Shown here piece by piece: positions 44,428 to 52,458 of a stretch of 64,000 bases of DNA (within the stretch, counting starts at the first letter, position 1; every line of letters starts with the position of its first letter). The notes below the pieces were generated by a model. The model was not told the DNA's origin. It did not search any database and was given only the letters and a program-made list of their open reading frames with translations. The stretch comes from Butyrivibrio sp. LB2008 (GTDB lineage Bacteria > Bacillota > Clostridia > Lachnospirales > Lachnospiraceae), in NCBI RefSeq assembly GCF_000621565.1, contig NZ_JHXZ01000015.1, forward strand, positions 102,560-166,559, read 5' to 3'. The position numbers and the translations under genes are program-made.

Positions 44428-44467
44428 TTCGGTCAATTTGTGATGGAATAATTGGAGATTTTTTGAA

Positions 44468-45169
44468 ATGAGCAGAGTACTTGTGATTCCTGATGTACAT
44501 TTGAAACCATGGATTTTTGATATGGCTGATAGAGTTGATGAGAACAGCTACGATGACATCGTGATTCTTGGAGATCTGGTAGATGATTGGGGAAAGGGAA
44601 ATGATTTAGACGCATATAACGAGACTTTGGACAGGGTTGCTGAATTTGGAAAAGAGCATGACCATTCATTGTGGTGCTATGGCAACCACGATGTGTCTTA
44701 TCTATGGGATGCTATGGAATCGGGGTATTCTGTCCAGGCAAGGATAACTGCTATTGAAGGTATTACCAGACTGGAGCGTGTTATTGAAGAACGTTATAGA
44801 TTTGTCCATAAAATTGATGATGTGCTGTTCAGTCATGCCGGTCTTACGGAGAGTTTTGTCTTTAAGACGTGTGGATATCATATGAAAGAGATTGATGATA
44901 TCCTTGCAAGAATCAACCGTATGGGTAAGCAGGAACTGTGGAGGGACAATTCACCAATTTGGGCAAGACCTCAGGCTGATTTCTACCGAATGTTCAGGGA
45001 TGATTTCTTTTACCAGGTTGTTGGTCATACACCGGTAGAAGAGCCTCTTGACCTGGGAGGAGTACTGACATTGGATCTATTTTCAACATACTCAAATGGT
45101 GATCCGTATGGAAACCAGAAGATATACATTGTGGATACAGAAACGAGGAAATATATAGAAGCATTGTAA
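44468..45169 (+). CDS. Calcineurin-like metallophosphoesterase
   Basis: 233 residues. All five metal motifs are seen: IPDVHLKP (Asp9, His11), GDLVDDWG, CYGNHD, FSHAGLT and VVGHTPVEE. The substrate is unknown; the type with FSHAG resembles protein or oligonucleotide phosphatases. It precedes the second array and ATPase. A second MPE is part of the RNA-repair operon 4 kb downstream. Confidence 0.88.
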   Translation: MSRVLVIPDVHLKPWIFDMADRVDENSYDDIVILGDLVDDWGKGNDLDAYNETLDRVAEFGKEHDHSLWCYGNHDVSYLWDAMESGYSVQARITAIEGITRLERVIEERYRFVHKIDDVLFSHAGLTESFVFKTCGYHMKEIDDILARINRMGKQELWRDNSPIWARPQADFYRMFRDDFFYQVVGHTPVEEPLDLGGVLTLDLFSTYSNGDPYGNQKIYIVDTETRKYIEAL

Positions 45170-45174
45170 TTTAA

Positions 45175-45248
45175 TTATGAAAGTTTATGAAAACTATATT
45201 GAATTATGAAGAATTATGAAAGTATAATGGATTATGAAGAATTATGAA
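45175..45248. repeat. Phased TTATGAA array upstream of the second AAA ATPase gene
   Basis: TTATGAA starts at 45175, 45185, 45204, 45214, 45232 and 45242. Two degenerate copies (45195 and 45223) fill the gaps, giving steps of 10, 10, 9, 10, 9, 9 and 10 bp. The copy at 45223-45228 reads TATAAT and may be the -10 box. The array ends at the ribosome binding site of the ATPase gene. Same design as the CATTAAA array at 35451 but a different core motif. Confidence 0.8.
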
Positions 45249-45261
45249 AGGATGTCATGTT

Positions 45262-46302
45262 ATGAAAAAGAATAATCCATTTACTCTTACTTTTGGAAAA
45301 CAGCCAAATGAATATATATCCAGATATGAAAATACAGATATGATCTTAAGTACATTTGAGGCTGACAATCCAATCAGTCAGGCATATCTTATCGAAGGAA
45401 TCAGAGGAAGTGGCAAGACTGTACTTATGACTTCAATAACAAATGAACTTGGGAAGGATAAGGATTGGATTGTAATAGACCTAAATTCAACGCAGGATCT
45501 TATCAATGACTGTGCTATGCGCTTGATCGATTCCTGCAAGAAAATCCCGGATTTCTTTAACCAGGGATTCAGCATATCCATCGCAGGTTTTGGTATTGGT
45601 GTTAATGGAAATGATACTCCTCAGGATAACGTAAGCATCATAGATAATATGCTTTCTTCATTAAAAAAGCATAATAAAAAAGTAATCATTACTATTGATG
45701 AAGTAATGCATGATGACAACATGCGTCACTTTGCGAGTCAGTTTCAAATTTTTGTTAGAAAAGATTATCCGGTTTTCCTGTTAATGACAGGATTATATGA
45801 AAATATCTATGCAATCCAGAACGACCCAGCTCTTACTTTTTTGCTTAGAACGCCGAAAATAACATTAGAACCACTAAGCTTGCATCAAATAACGAAACAG
45901 TATGCAGATATTTTTCAGATTGATGAAGACGATGCCAAGAACCTTGCACGGATAACTAAGGGATATGCTTTTGCATTCCAAGCGCTAGGTCTTCTATATT
46001 ATGAATATAGAGATGAAATGGAGTTAAGAGAAATTCTCCTCAAGCTTGATGATATGCTTGATGATTTTGTATACAAAAAAATATGGTCCTCATTATCAAA
46101 GCAGGATAGAACAGTCATTCTTGCAATAAAAAAGGATGAGACCAAAGTCAGTGAAATATGTAAGAAGGTAGGCATGACATCTGCTGTTTTCTCAAGATAC
46201 CGTGATAGACTGATAAAAAAAGGTATAATCATATCTTCGGGACATGGTTATATTTCTTTGCTACTTCCTCGATTTGAGATTGTTGCTAAAACTTATGAAT
46301 AA
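45262..46302 (+). CDS. AAA ATPase with C-terminal winged helix
   Basis: 346 residues. Walker A GIRGSGKT at 46-53, Walker B IITIDEVMHD at about 145-154, then sensor-like LLMTGLYENI. The C-terminal 65 residues (LSKQDRTVILAIKKDETKVSEICKKVGMTSAVFSRYRDRL) form a clear winged helix. These DNA-binding STAND/MNS-type ATPases often autoregulate; the array abutting the start is the natural target. ATG 45262 follows aaagga; the ATG at 45244 is inside the array. Stands alone, without a nuclease partner. Confidence 0.8.
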   Translation: MKKNNPFTLTFGKQPNEYISRYENTDMILSTFEADNPISQAYLIEGIRGSGKTVLMTSITNELGKDKDWIVIDLNSTQDLINDCAMRLIDSCKKIPDFFNQGFSISIAGFGIGVNGNDTPQDNVSIIDNMLSSLKKHNKKVIITIDEVMHDDNMRHFASQFQIFVRKDYPVFLLMTGLYENIYAIQNDPALTFLLRTPKITLEPLSLHQITKQYADIFQIDEDDAKNLARITKGYAFAFQALGLLYYEYRDEMELREILLKLDDMLDDFVYKKIWSSLSKQDRTVILAIKKDETKVSEICKKVGMTSAVFSRYRDRLIKKGIIISSGHGYISLLLPRFEIVAKTYE

Positions 46303-46445
46303 GGTCTCCTAAACAAGGAAATAAAACTAGAAGTGCCTGTCCTATTTATTTTGATGCAATCATCAATATAAATATGCGGTCGCTTCCTTTTTTGTTAATT
46401 GGATTAAAACAGAAATACTACGAAAGGTAAGGGGTTAAGCTTTCA

Positions 46446-46604
46446 ATGAGAAATATGATGTTTACAAATTTCACAGCCATAGAAACCAGAGCATATGATT
46501 GCACAATCGATATGCTTAGTACTCGTGCGCTCAATTTGGCGACATCACGCGGCATAACAGGTATAGAAAGAAATAGAAGGATAGATTTTAAAGTCCGATG
46601 TTAG
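46446..46604 (+). CDS. 52-codon open frame (uncertain)
   Basis: ATG 46446 to TAG 46602, sequence MRNMMFTNFTAIETRAYD and on, with a moderate upstream site (aaggtaagggg). It has no recognisable motif and might be a chance frame between the ATPase gene and the tRNA. Confidence 0.25.
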   Translation: MRNMMFTNFTAIETRAYDCTIDMLSTRALNLATSRGITGIERNRRIDFKVRC

Positions 46605-46642
46605 ACTGATATCAGGCACATTGGAATAGTATCAGGGGGTTA

Positions 46643-46676
46643 GGATCTATCCGTGAAAGTGGGTAGGTCCTTTTTT
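46643..46676 (+). terminator. Intrinsic terminator before the tRNA gene
   Basis: GGATCTATCC pairs with GGGTAGGTCC (with G-T pairs), loop GTGAAAGT, followed by six T residues. Confidence 0.8.
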
Positions 46677-46689
46677 AATATAAAAAATG

Positions 46690-46761
46690 ATGGCGGTAGT
46701 TCAATGGTGAGAACCGGTGTCTTATATGCATCTAACCTGAGTTCGATTCTCAGTCGCCATA
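46690..46761 (+). tRNA. tRNA-Ile (anticodon TAT)
   Basis: Complete cloverleaf: acceptor ATGGCGG with TCGCCAT, T8-A9, D-arm GTTC...GAAC with GG in the loop, anticodon stem GGTGT/GCATC with loop CTTATAT (TAT), variable TAAC, T-arm CTGAG-TTCGATT-CTCAG. Discriminator A at 46761, CCA not encoded. It reads the rare AUA codon, as tRNAs carried on phages and mobile elements often do. Confidence 0.85.
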
Positions 46762-46812
46762 TTAGGGAATAGTTAGCTGGCACTTCTTATTCCTGAAAAA
46801 ATTAATACTTTA

Positions 46813-46918
46813 GCAGAAGTCCAGAGGCACGGGCTTCTGCACCGCGGGTCTTGGGGCTGCATGGGGTGGTCGCCTGCTTTGCAAGCAGGATATTCAGGTG
46901 GGTTTCCCACAGGGACTA
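46813..46918 (+). ncRNA. Multi-hairpin element downstream of tRNA-Ile
   Basis: Three good hairpins in a row: GCAGAAG/CTTCTGC (46813-46840), CCTGC-TTTGCAA-GCAGG (46873-46889, shaped like a tRNA-Ala TGC anticodon arm) and GTGGG/CCCAC (46898-46910). GC-rich against AT-rich surroundings. A complete tRNA-Ala cannot be folded. A related, more eroded sequence with CCTGCT and GGGACTA occurs at 43630-43657. Confidence 0.45.
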
Positions 46919-46942
46919 GGCTGCGCCGTCGCATTCCCACAA

Positions 46943-46961
46943 GATTTATCAACCACGAGTT
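46943..46961 (+). promoter_or_regulatory. ATTTATCAACCACG repeat upstream of the RNA-repair operon
   Basis: ATTTATCAACCACGAGT occurs here, at 50986-51002, and with one change (CGGGT) at 43690-43706. All three lie in non-coding DNA behind a tRNA-like or terminator element, and AT-rich -10-like sequences follow. Function is not known; promoter element or recombination scar are both possible. Confidence 0.5.
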
Positions 46962-47122
46962 AACTGACAGTCAGTATGTATAGGGATATCATTTAATTAA
47001 ATGGATTGTGCGCCGTCACATTAATCCGGAGGTGGTGTGAAAATCAGATGGTGTCCACCTATCGGGCGTCGCCGTAACAGTCGGATTTACAAGATTTGGG
47101 AAAATAAGTATAGCAGGGAGAG

Positions 47123-47884
47123 ATGATAGAAATGCGTTTTGATGAGATGGACAAAAAGATGCGTGTTTACGAGCAGTCCTTAGATCAGGTATTGCTTCCA
47201 GATATTTATATGGTGGCAAGGCTTGATGGCAGAGGCTTTACAAGACTTACTAAGGAAGTCTGTCATTTTGAAGCACCATTTGATGAAAAGTTTAGAGATA
47301 TGATGGTGAAAACAACAAAAACTCTCATGGATTGCGGATTCAGAGTGGTATACGCCTATACAGAAAGCGATGAGATTTCATTATTGTTTGCGGCAGATGA
47401 AGATGCATTCGGCAGAAAAGTGTGCAAGTATAATTCAACACTTGCTGCTGAAGCAAGCGCAGTCTTTTCGCTTGAACTTGGGATGGCGGCAACATTTGAC
47501 TGTAGAATGGTGCCTCTTCCAAATGCGGAGAGAGTTGAGGATTACTTCAGATGGCGTCAGGAAGATGCTAACAGGAATGCGCTAAATTCACATTGTTACT
47601 GGATGCTCCGAAAGGAGGGCACATCAGTTCATAAAGCTACGTCAGAGTTGAAAGGAAAAGGTGTTGCGTATAAAAATGAGCTGCTTTTCAGCAGAGGAAT
47701 CAACTATGATAAGTTGCCTTCATGGCAGAAACGAGGCGTAGGTATGTGGATGGAAGAGTATGGAAAAGAAGGATTTAATCCACTTACAGGTGAAACAAAG
47801 ATGACAACACGTAAAAGAATACAGGTAGATTATGAGCTGCCGTTAGGTGATGAATATGGCAGCTTTATTCGGAAATTTACTTGA
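47123..47884 (+). CDS. Thg1-like 3'-5' tRNA polymerase (TLP)
   Basis: 253 residues. RLDGRGFTRLTK (metal Asp35) and YTESDEISLLF (Asp83) are the two palm-domain signatures of Thg1, and HCYWMLRKEG and KGVAYKNELLF fit the C-terminal conserved part. Thg1-family enzymes add nucleotides in the 3'-5' direction; bacterial TLPs repair 5'-truncated tRNAs using the 3' strand as template. First gene of the operon with two RNA ligases. ATG 47123 follows cagggagag. Confidence 0.92.
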   Translation: MIEMRFDEMDKKMRVYEQSLDQVLLPDIYMVARLDGRGFTRLTKEVCHFEAPFDEKFRDMMVKTTKTLMDCGFRVVYAYTESDEISLLFAADEDAFGRKVCKYNSTLAAEASAVFSLELGMAATFDCRMVPLPNAERVEDYFRWRQEDANRNALNSHCYWMLRKEGTSVHKATSELKGKGVAYKNELLFSRGINYDKLPSWQKRGVGMWMEEYGKEGFNPLTGETKMTTRKRIQVDYELPLGDEYGSFIRKFT

Positions 47885-47901
47885 GGAGGATGAAAAGAAA
47901 A

Positions 47902-48948
47902 ATGAGAAAATTAGCATCAATACAGAAGATAAAGGAAGTCTTTCCAATACCCGATGCAGACAGACTGGAACTTGTTCAGGTTCTTGGATGGAAGTGTGTC
48001 GGAGGAAAGGGAGAATTTCATGTGGGAGATCTGGTGGTCTATTTCGAGATAGATTCCTTTCTCCCTGTATGTGAGGAGTTTGAATTCCTGAGAAAGAGTT
48101 CCTACAGAAGTAATGATTTTATGGGTGAAGGATTCAGATTAAAGACTATGAAGTTCAGGGGAGAGATATCCCAGGGATTATGCCTTGGGATTGATAAGCT
48201 CTCAAAGCTTCAGGGGATGAGTCTTGAAGAAGGAATGGATGTGGCGGAAATCCTTGGAGTTCGCGAGTGGGAAATGCCAGAAAGGGCAGGATCAGGAGGA
48301 ACCATGATAGGTGATCGGCCCGGATATATACCTAAGACTGATGAGACAAGGATACAGTCAGCGCCGGAGCTGCTTAATGAGTTTAAGGGGCTGCCTTATT
48401 ACATAACAACCAAGATGGATGGTTCAAGTCATTCCATAGGTGTAAGGGATGGAGAAATTTCTTTTACCGGCCATAACTTCACTTATAAGGATGACGGAAA
48501 GTCAGCGTTTGTGGAGCATGTAAAAACAGCGGGTATTCCAGAAAAGATGAAGACATATGCAGAGGAACATGGACTGAGCTCTTTGGTTCTCCAGGGAGAA
48601 TGGTGCGGGGAAGGAATACAGAAGAACAGACTTAGGCTTAAGAAGCCAGAGTGGTTTGTATTTACGGCAAGAGCTGATGATAAGAGAACTGACCTGGCAA
48701 CGCTTAAGGAAATCTGCAGATATGTCGGATGTCAGATGGTCCCGGTGGAAGAGGAAGGCGATGATCTCTTAGCAAAGTATCCTGATGAGGCGGCTCTATT
48801 AGCAAGGGCAGAAGGTGTTGGATACAATGGGACAATAAGAGAGGGAATAGTAATAAGGCCTGTTACGCCTGTTCACTCTTATACACTTAGCGGACCTTTA
48901 TCAATGAAAGTGATAAACAACAAGTATCTAATGAAAAATGATGAGTGA
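47902..48948 (+). CDS. ATP-dependent RNA ligase, Rnl5/DraRnl-like
   Basis: 348 residues. The first 150 residues form an OB-like N-terminal domain (GGKGEFHVGDLVVYFEIDSFLP), as in Deinococcus DraRnl. The nucleotidyltransferase core follows: motif I TTKMDGSS with Lys171, motif III FVFTAR, motif IV EGIVIRP and motif V SMKVINNKYL. DraRnl seals 3'-OH/5'-P nicks in RNA. I prefer ATG 47902 because gaggagg lies about 12 bases upstream; the ATG at 47890 touches that site. Confidence 0.9.
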   Translation: MRKLASIQKIKEVFPIPDADRLELVQVLGWKCVGGKGEFHVGDLVVYFEIDSFLPVCEEFEFLRKSSYRSNDFMGEGFRLKTMKFRGEISQGLCLGIDKLSKLQGMSLEEGMDVAEILGVREWEMPERAGSGGTMIGDRPGYIPKTDETRIQSAPELLNEFKGLPYYITTKMDGSSHSIGVRDGEISFTGHNFTYKDDGKSAFVEHVKTAGIPEKMKTYAEEHGLSSLVLQGEWCGEGIQKNRLRLKKPEWFVFTARADDKRTDLATLKEICRYVGCQMVPVEEEGDDLLAKYPDEAALLARAEGVGYNGTIREGIVIRPVTPVHSYTLSGPLSMKVINNKYLMKNDE

Positions 48949-48966
48949 TCATAGACGGGAGGCAGC

Positions 48967-49554
48967 ATGATATCAACTTTATATGAACCATTCAGGCACT
49001 GGTCAGAAAATGGATCTGTTTATATCCTGTCTGATACGCATTTTAAAGATTCTGATTGTAAACTCATGGACCCTGACTGGATAGAACCAGATGAACAGGT
49101 TAATATCCTGAATTCTGTGATCATGAAAAATGACACATTTGTCTGCTTGGGAGATGTTGGAAGTCCTGAATATATAAAAAAGCTCAGGGTCAGAAAGAAG
49201 ATACTGCTTCTTGGAAACCATGACAGAAGGGGAGATTACAAGGGTCTTTTTGATGAGATATATTCCGGTCCGCTATTTATAGCTGACAAGATCCTTTTGT
49301 CGCATGAGCCGGTATACGGACTTCCGTGGTGTCTTAACATCCATGGACATGACCACAGTAACATGGAGATATACAAGGAAGGCTGCAAGCATTTAAACCT
49401 TGCAGCCAATGTATGCGGATATACTCCGGTCAATCTTGGAAAACTGATAAAAGACGGGATTCTATCTGATATCGACAGTATACACAGGATCACGATTGAC
49501 CATGCAGTGGAGAAGAAAGAAAAGAAGTGGATTAGTAAAGAGACACAGCAATGA
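48967..49554 (+). CDS. Calcineurin-like metallophosphoesterase of the RNA-repair operon
   Basis: 195 residues. YILSDTHFKD (Asp, His), VCLGDVGS, LLGNHDRRG, LLSHEPVYG and IHGHDHSN give the full metal-site set. In an operon with two RNA ligases it may heal RNA ends (remove 3'-phosphate or 2',3'-cyclic phosphate), the step that ligases need before sealing. Starts 18 bases after the first ligase and overlaps the second ligase start by four bases. Confidence 0.87.
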   Translation: MISTLYEPFRHWSENGSVYILSDTHFKDSDCKLMDPDWIEPDEQVNILNSVIMKNDTFVCLGDVGSPEYIKKLRVRKKILLLGNHDRRGDYKGLFDEIYSGPLFIADKILLSHEPVYGLPWCLNIHGHDHSNMEIYKEGCKHLNLAANVCGYTPVNLGKLIKDGILSDIDSIHRITIDHAVEKKEKKWISKETQQ

Positions 49555-50663
49555 AATCGAAGATATTAGAGTTTATAGAAAATAATACAGATAGCTGGGA
49601 AGAAAAGCTGAATGCAAGGCTCATTAGGATAAGCCGTAATGGTGATCTGGCATGCTTTAAGTATATGGCAGAAGCTGATTTCTCAGATCCACTGGTATGT
49701 GAAGCAAGAGGAATCATGATCGATGTGGTTCAGCTTTCTGTGGTCTGCTGGCCGTTTGATAAGTTTTTTAATGTACAGGAACAGTATGCTGCAGATATCG
49801 ACTGGAATAGCGCCAGGGTGTTGGAAAAAATAGATGGCTCCATGATAAAGCTGTTCTGGTACAAAGGTGCATGGAGATTTGCAACAAGCTCCACTTGCGA
49901 TGCAGGAAATGTTCCTGTCCCGGGATATAAGGATCTGAGCTATGCAGATATCATTAACAAGGCAGAGAATATAGCGGAGATACCATTTGATAAGCTGAAT
50001 AAGGACTACACATATGTTTTTGAATTGGTATCTCCATTTACACAGGTTGTCATCAGATATGATGTGACTCTTTTATTCTTTCTAGCAGCAAGGAATAACA
50101 AGACCGGTGATGAGGCTGATAATGAGCTGCCAGAGTTCAAAAAGCCTGAAAGCTATCTGCTTACTACACTTATAGATTGCATGGAGGCTGCAGATAATCT
50201 GAATGACGGAGAAGATATTGAAAAAGAAGGCTTTGTGGTAGTGGATGCGAAACATAACAGGGTAAAGATAAAATCACCTGCTTATGTAGCAATGCACAGA
50301 ATGGCTACTAACAGAGTGTTTACTGCAAAAAGGATGGCGGAGCTTTTTTGCAGCGGAGAAGATTTTTCCAAGCTGGCAAAGGACTTCCCGGAAGATGCAC
50401 ATATAATCAAGTATTATGACTGGCAGTTTGCAGAACTTAAGGCTAGGGCCGAGGATATGATGCTATATACAAGGCGTCTGTATGAAGAATACGATCATGA
50501 CAGAAAAGCGGTTGCGATGATGATTAAGGACTCACCATATGCATGGGCGGGATTTAAGGCGATCGGTAACGAGAAAGATATCGATGACATAATGAAACTG
50601 GTTGTTCCTTCCAGTGCAGAGAAATTAATATCAGAGTACTCGTACGCCAATAATTTACTTTAG
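49551..50663 (+). CDS. T4 Rnl1-like RNA ligase
   Basis: 370 residues. The N-terminal segment VCEARGIMID and motif I VLEKIDGSMIK (Lys93) match T4 Rnl1 (K99). Motif IIIa-like YTYVFELVSPF, motif IV EKEGFVVVD and motif V RVKIKSPAYV follow in order. T4 Rnl1 repairs tRNA cut in the anticodon loop by host nucleases. Having both an Rnl1-like and an Rnl5-like ligase in one operon suggests repair of different break types. ATG overlaps the previous stop. Confidence 0.92.
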   Translation: MKSKILEFIENNTDSWEEKLNARLIRISRNGDLACFKYMAEADFSDPLVCEARGIMIDVVQLSVVCWPFDKFFNVQEQYAADIDWNSARVLEKIDGSMIKLFWYKGAWRFATSSTCDAGNVPVPGYKDLSYADIINKAENIAEIPFDKLNKDYTYVFELVSPFTQVVIRYDVTLLFFLAARNNKTGDEADNELPEFKKPESYLLTTLIDCMEAADNLNDGEDIEKEGFVVVDAKHNRVKIKSPAYVAMHRMATNRVFTAKRMAELFCSGEDFSKLAKDFPEDAHIIKYYDWQFAELKARAEDMMLYTRRLYEEYDHDRKAVAMMIKDSPYAWAGFKAIGNEKDIDDIMKLVVPSSAEKLISEYSYANNLL

Positions 50664-50671
50664 GAGGAAAA

Positions 50672-50875
50672 ATGGGACGAGATGAGAATGTCATTATCTT
50701 CAGAGACACAGAGAAGATGTGCAATGAGAACAGCAGGCTTAAAGAATCTATAAGGAAGGCGAGAGATGGTCAGAGAAGATATGATGTAGGTGTTGATGCA
50801 AACAATTTCTTCCCTGTTTCAACAAGGCAGATTGTGAGTTTCTTTGAAGCTTACCGGCGGGGCGAGGATTGTTAA
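50672..50875 (+). CDS. Small protein at the end of the RNA-repair operon
   Basis: 67 residues from ATG 50672, nine bases after the ligase stop, behind aggagga. Charged and helical (RLKESIRKARDGQRRYD), then FFPVSTRQIVSFFEAYRRG. No known family. Its tight spacing says it is translated with the ligase; possibly an accessory or nucleic-acid binding factor. Confidence 0.55.
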   Translation: MGRDENVIIFRDTEKMCNENSRLKESIRKARDGQRRYDVGVDANNFFPVSTRQIVSFFEAYRRGEDC

Positions 50876-50940
50876 GAAAATACACAGATGAACCTGAAAG
50901 CATTATGCCGAAGGAGTGAATTTGATACATGTTATGACAG

Positions 50941-50972
50941 GAGAGCTTGATATTTAAATCAGGCTCTTTTTT
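50941..50972 (+). terminator. Terminator of the RNA-repair operon
   Basis: GAGCTTGAT pairs with ATCAGGCTC (one G-T pair), loop ATTTAA, followed by eight T residues. Confidence 0.88.
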
Positions 50973-51069
50973 TTGAAAAGCATCTGAATTTATCAACCAC
51001 GAGTCGAATGACATGTGTCCGGCTATTACTTATCATAAATAGTAACATGATAGAAAAGAGGAGCAGCGG

Positions 51070-51783
51070 ATGAATGACAGAGAAGAATTGATACAGGAAC
51101 TGATGAAAAACCCCATAGGAAAAGATGAAACTTTTTATTTCAAATGCAGGCAGTGTGGTGAATGCTGCAAAAATCGAGTTGATATACTGCTATCACCATT
51201 TGATCTATGCCGCATAGCAAAAGCTTTAGGCAAGCATCTTCATGAAGTGCTTTATGAATATGGAAACCTTTATGTCGGAGGGACAAGTAAAGTTCCACTA
51301 GTTTCCCTGAATATGCGCAGGGATAATGGGAAATGTCCGTTCCTGATGGAAGACAATCGTTGCAGGATACATAACCATAAGCCGACAGTTTGTGCATTAT
51401 ATCCTTTAGGCCGTGGGGCAACAGGAGATATAGAGGGCAAGAGGAAAATCTTTTATATCTTACAGCCTACAGATTGCGGAGAATATTATGAGGCACATAC
51501 ACCACGTGAATGGTTGGGCGAATTTGAACTTGAAGAAAGTGAGCAATGGTTTTCTGTTTGGCAGGGAATAGTCATGGAAATATCTGAGCGCATAAGGACT
51601 GTCCTTCCTAAAATGCCGGGAAGAAGTGGCGATGAATTGTTGATGGGGATTGCACAGATTTTGTATCTGCGTCACAAACTGGAACAACCTTTGATTCCAC
51701 AGGTAAAAGAAAATGCTATACTGGTTGGAAAAATGATAACAATGGTCGAAGGCACTTTAGCTAATGCTACAGGGCGGATGTAG
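51070..51783 (+). CDS. YkgJ-family cysteine-cluster protein
   Basis: 237 residues. KCRQCGECCKNRVDILLSPFDL and GKCPFLMEDNRCRIHNHKPTVC...YPLGRG are the YkgJ cysteine clusters, thought to bind zinc or an iron-sulfur centre. The C-terminal 100 residues are helical. Function unknown. It is preceded by the third ATTTATCAACCACG motif about 70 bases upstream. Confidence 0.88.
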   Translation: MNDREELIQELMKNPIGKDETFYFKCRQCGECCKNRVDILLSPFDLCRIAKALGKHLHEVLYEYGNLYVGGTSKVPLVSLNMRRDNGKCPFLMEDNRCRIHNHKPTVCALYPLGRGATGDIEGKRKIFYILQPTDCGEYYEAHTPREWLGEFELEESEQWFSVWQGIVMEISERIRTVLPKMPGRSGDELLMGIAQILYLRHKLEQPLIPQVKENAILVGKMITMVEGTLANATGRM

Positions 51784-51914
51784 GCGATAACAGTATAGAG
51801 TAAATATCGGTAAAAAATATGATATTACCGATATTTACTTGAATTAATTCTATGTACAGAGTATATTTAAGTAAAAGTAGGAATAAAAACATTTTTTACC
51901 GAGGATTACTTAAA

Positions 51915-52457
51915 ATGATTCTGTCATATGAAGAAGCAATAAAAGAATACGGCTCAGATTATAAACTCAAGAAAGCCATAGATTCAGGCAATGTTTTTAA
52001 AATTGAAAATGGGATATATTCAAGTCGAAAGTACAATAATGAGCTGGAAGTTATATTAAAAAAATATCCAAAAGCCATACTTGCAGGAGAATATGCTTTC
52101 TATATTCACGGTCTTACAGATGTGATACCAGAGAAATATTCTCTCGCGACATCTTCCAAAGCGGCTCGGATTACAGATAAGAGAGTGGAGCAGCTATATG
52201 TGCGTCAGGATCTTTTACCACTTGGAGTACAGGAAATAGAAAAGAATGGAGCTGTTATAAGAGTATATGATAAAGAACGCATGCTCATCGAACTTCTTCG
52301 GAATAAGAATTCTATGCCTTATGACATCTATAAAGAGATTCTGTTAAATTATAGGGGAATAATTGGGGACCTTGAAATATGGCGGATCCAGAAGTATGCC
52401 GAAAAATTCCCTAAAAGCAAAATGATTTCCAAAGCCCTGGATGAGGAGGTAATGTAA
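51915..52457 (+). CDS. AbiEi-like antitoxin
   Basis: 180 residues. YEEAIKEYGSDYKLKKAI and ENGIYSSRKYNNELEVILKKYPKAILAGEYAFYIHGL form the winged-helix N-terminal domain and the antitoxin core of AbiEi. The pair is transcribed antitoxin first, as in known AbiE systems. ATG 51915 is preferred to 51852 because gagga is nine bases away. Confidence 0.85.
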   Translation: MILSYEEAIKEYGSDYKLKKAIDSGNVFKIENGIYSSRKYNNELEVILKKYPKAILAGEYAFYIHGLTDVIPEKYSLATSSKAARITDKRVEQLYVRQDLLPLGVQEIEKNGAVIRVYDKERMLIELLRNKNSMPYDIYKEILLNYRGIIGDLEIWRIQKYAEKFPKSKMISKALDEEVM

Positions 52458-52458
52458 A

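Larger units (their letters stand above)
46303..47122. other. Long non-coding region with tRNA and folded elements
   Basis: 820 bases without a convincing protein gene apart from the 52-codon frame at 46446. It holds an intrinsic terminator (46643), tRNA-Ile (46690), a multi-hairpin segment (46813-46918), and the ATTTATCAACCACG motif (46945). The rest shows nothing I can identify. Confidence 0.6.

Noticed and set aside
46446..46604. 52-codon frame as a confident gene
   Set aside because: Moderate upstream site only and no homology or motif; listed with low confidence.
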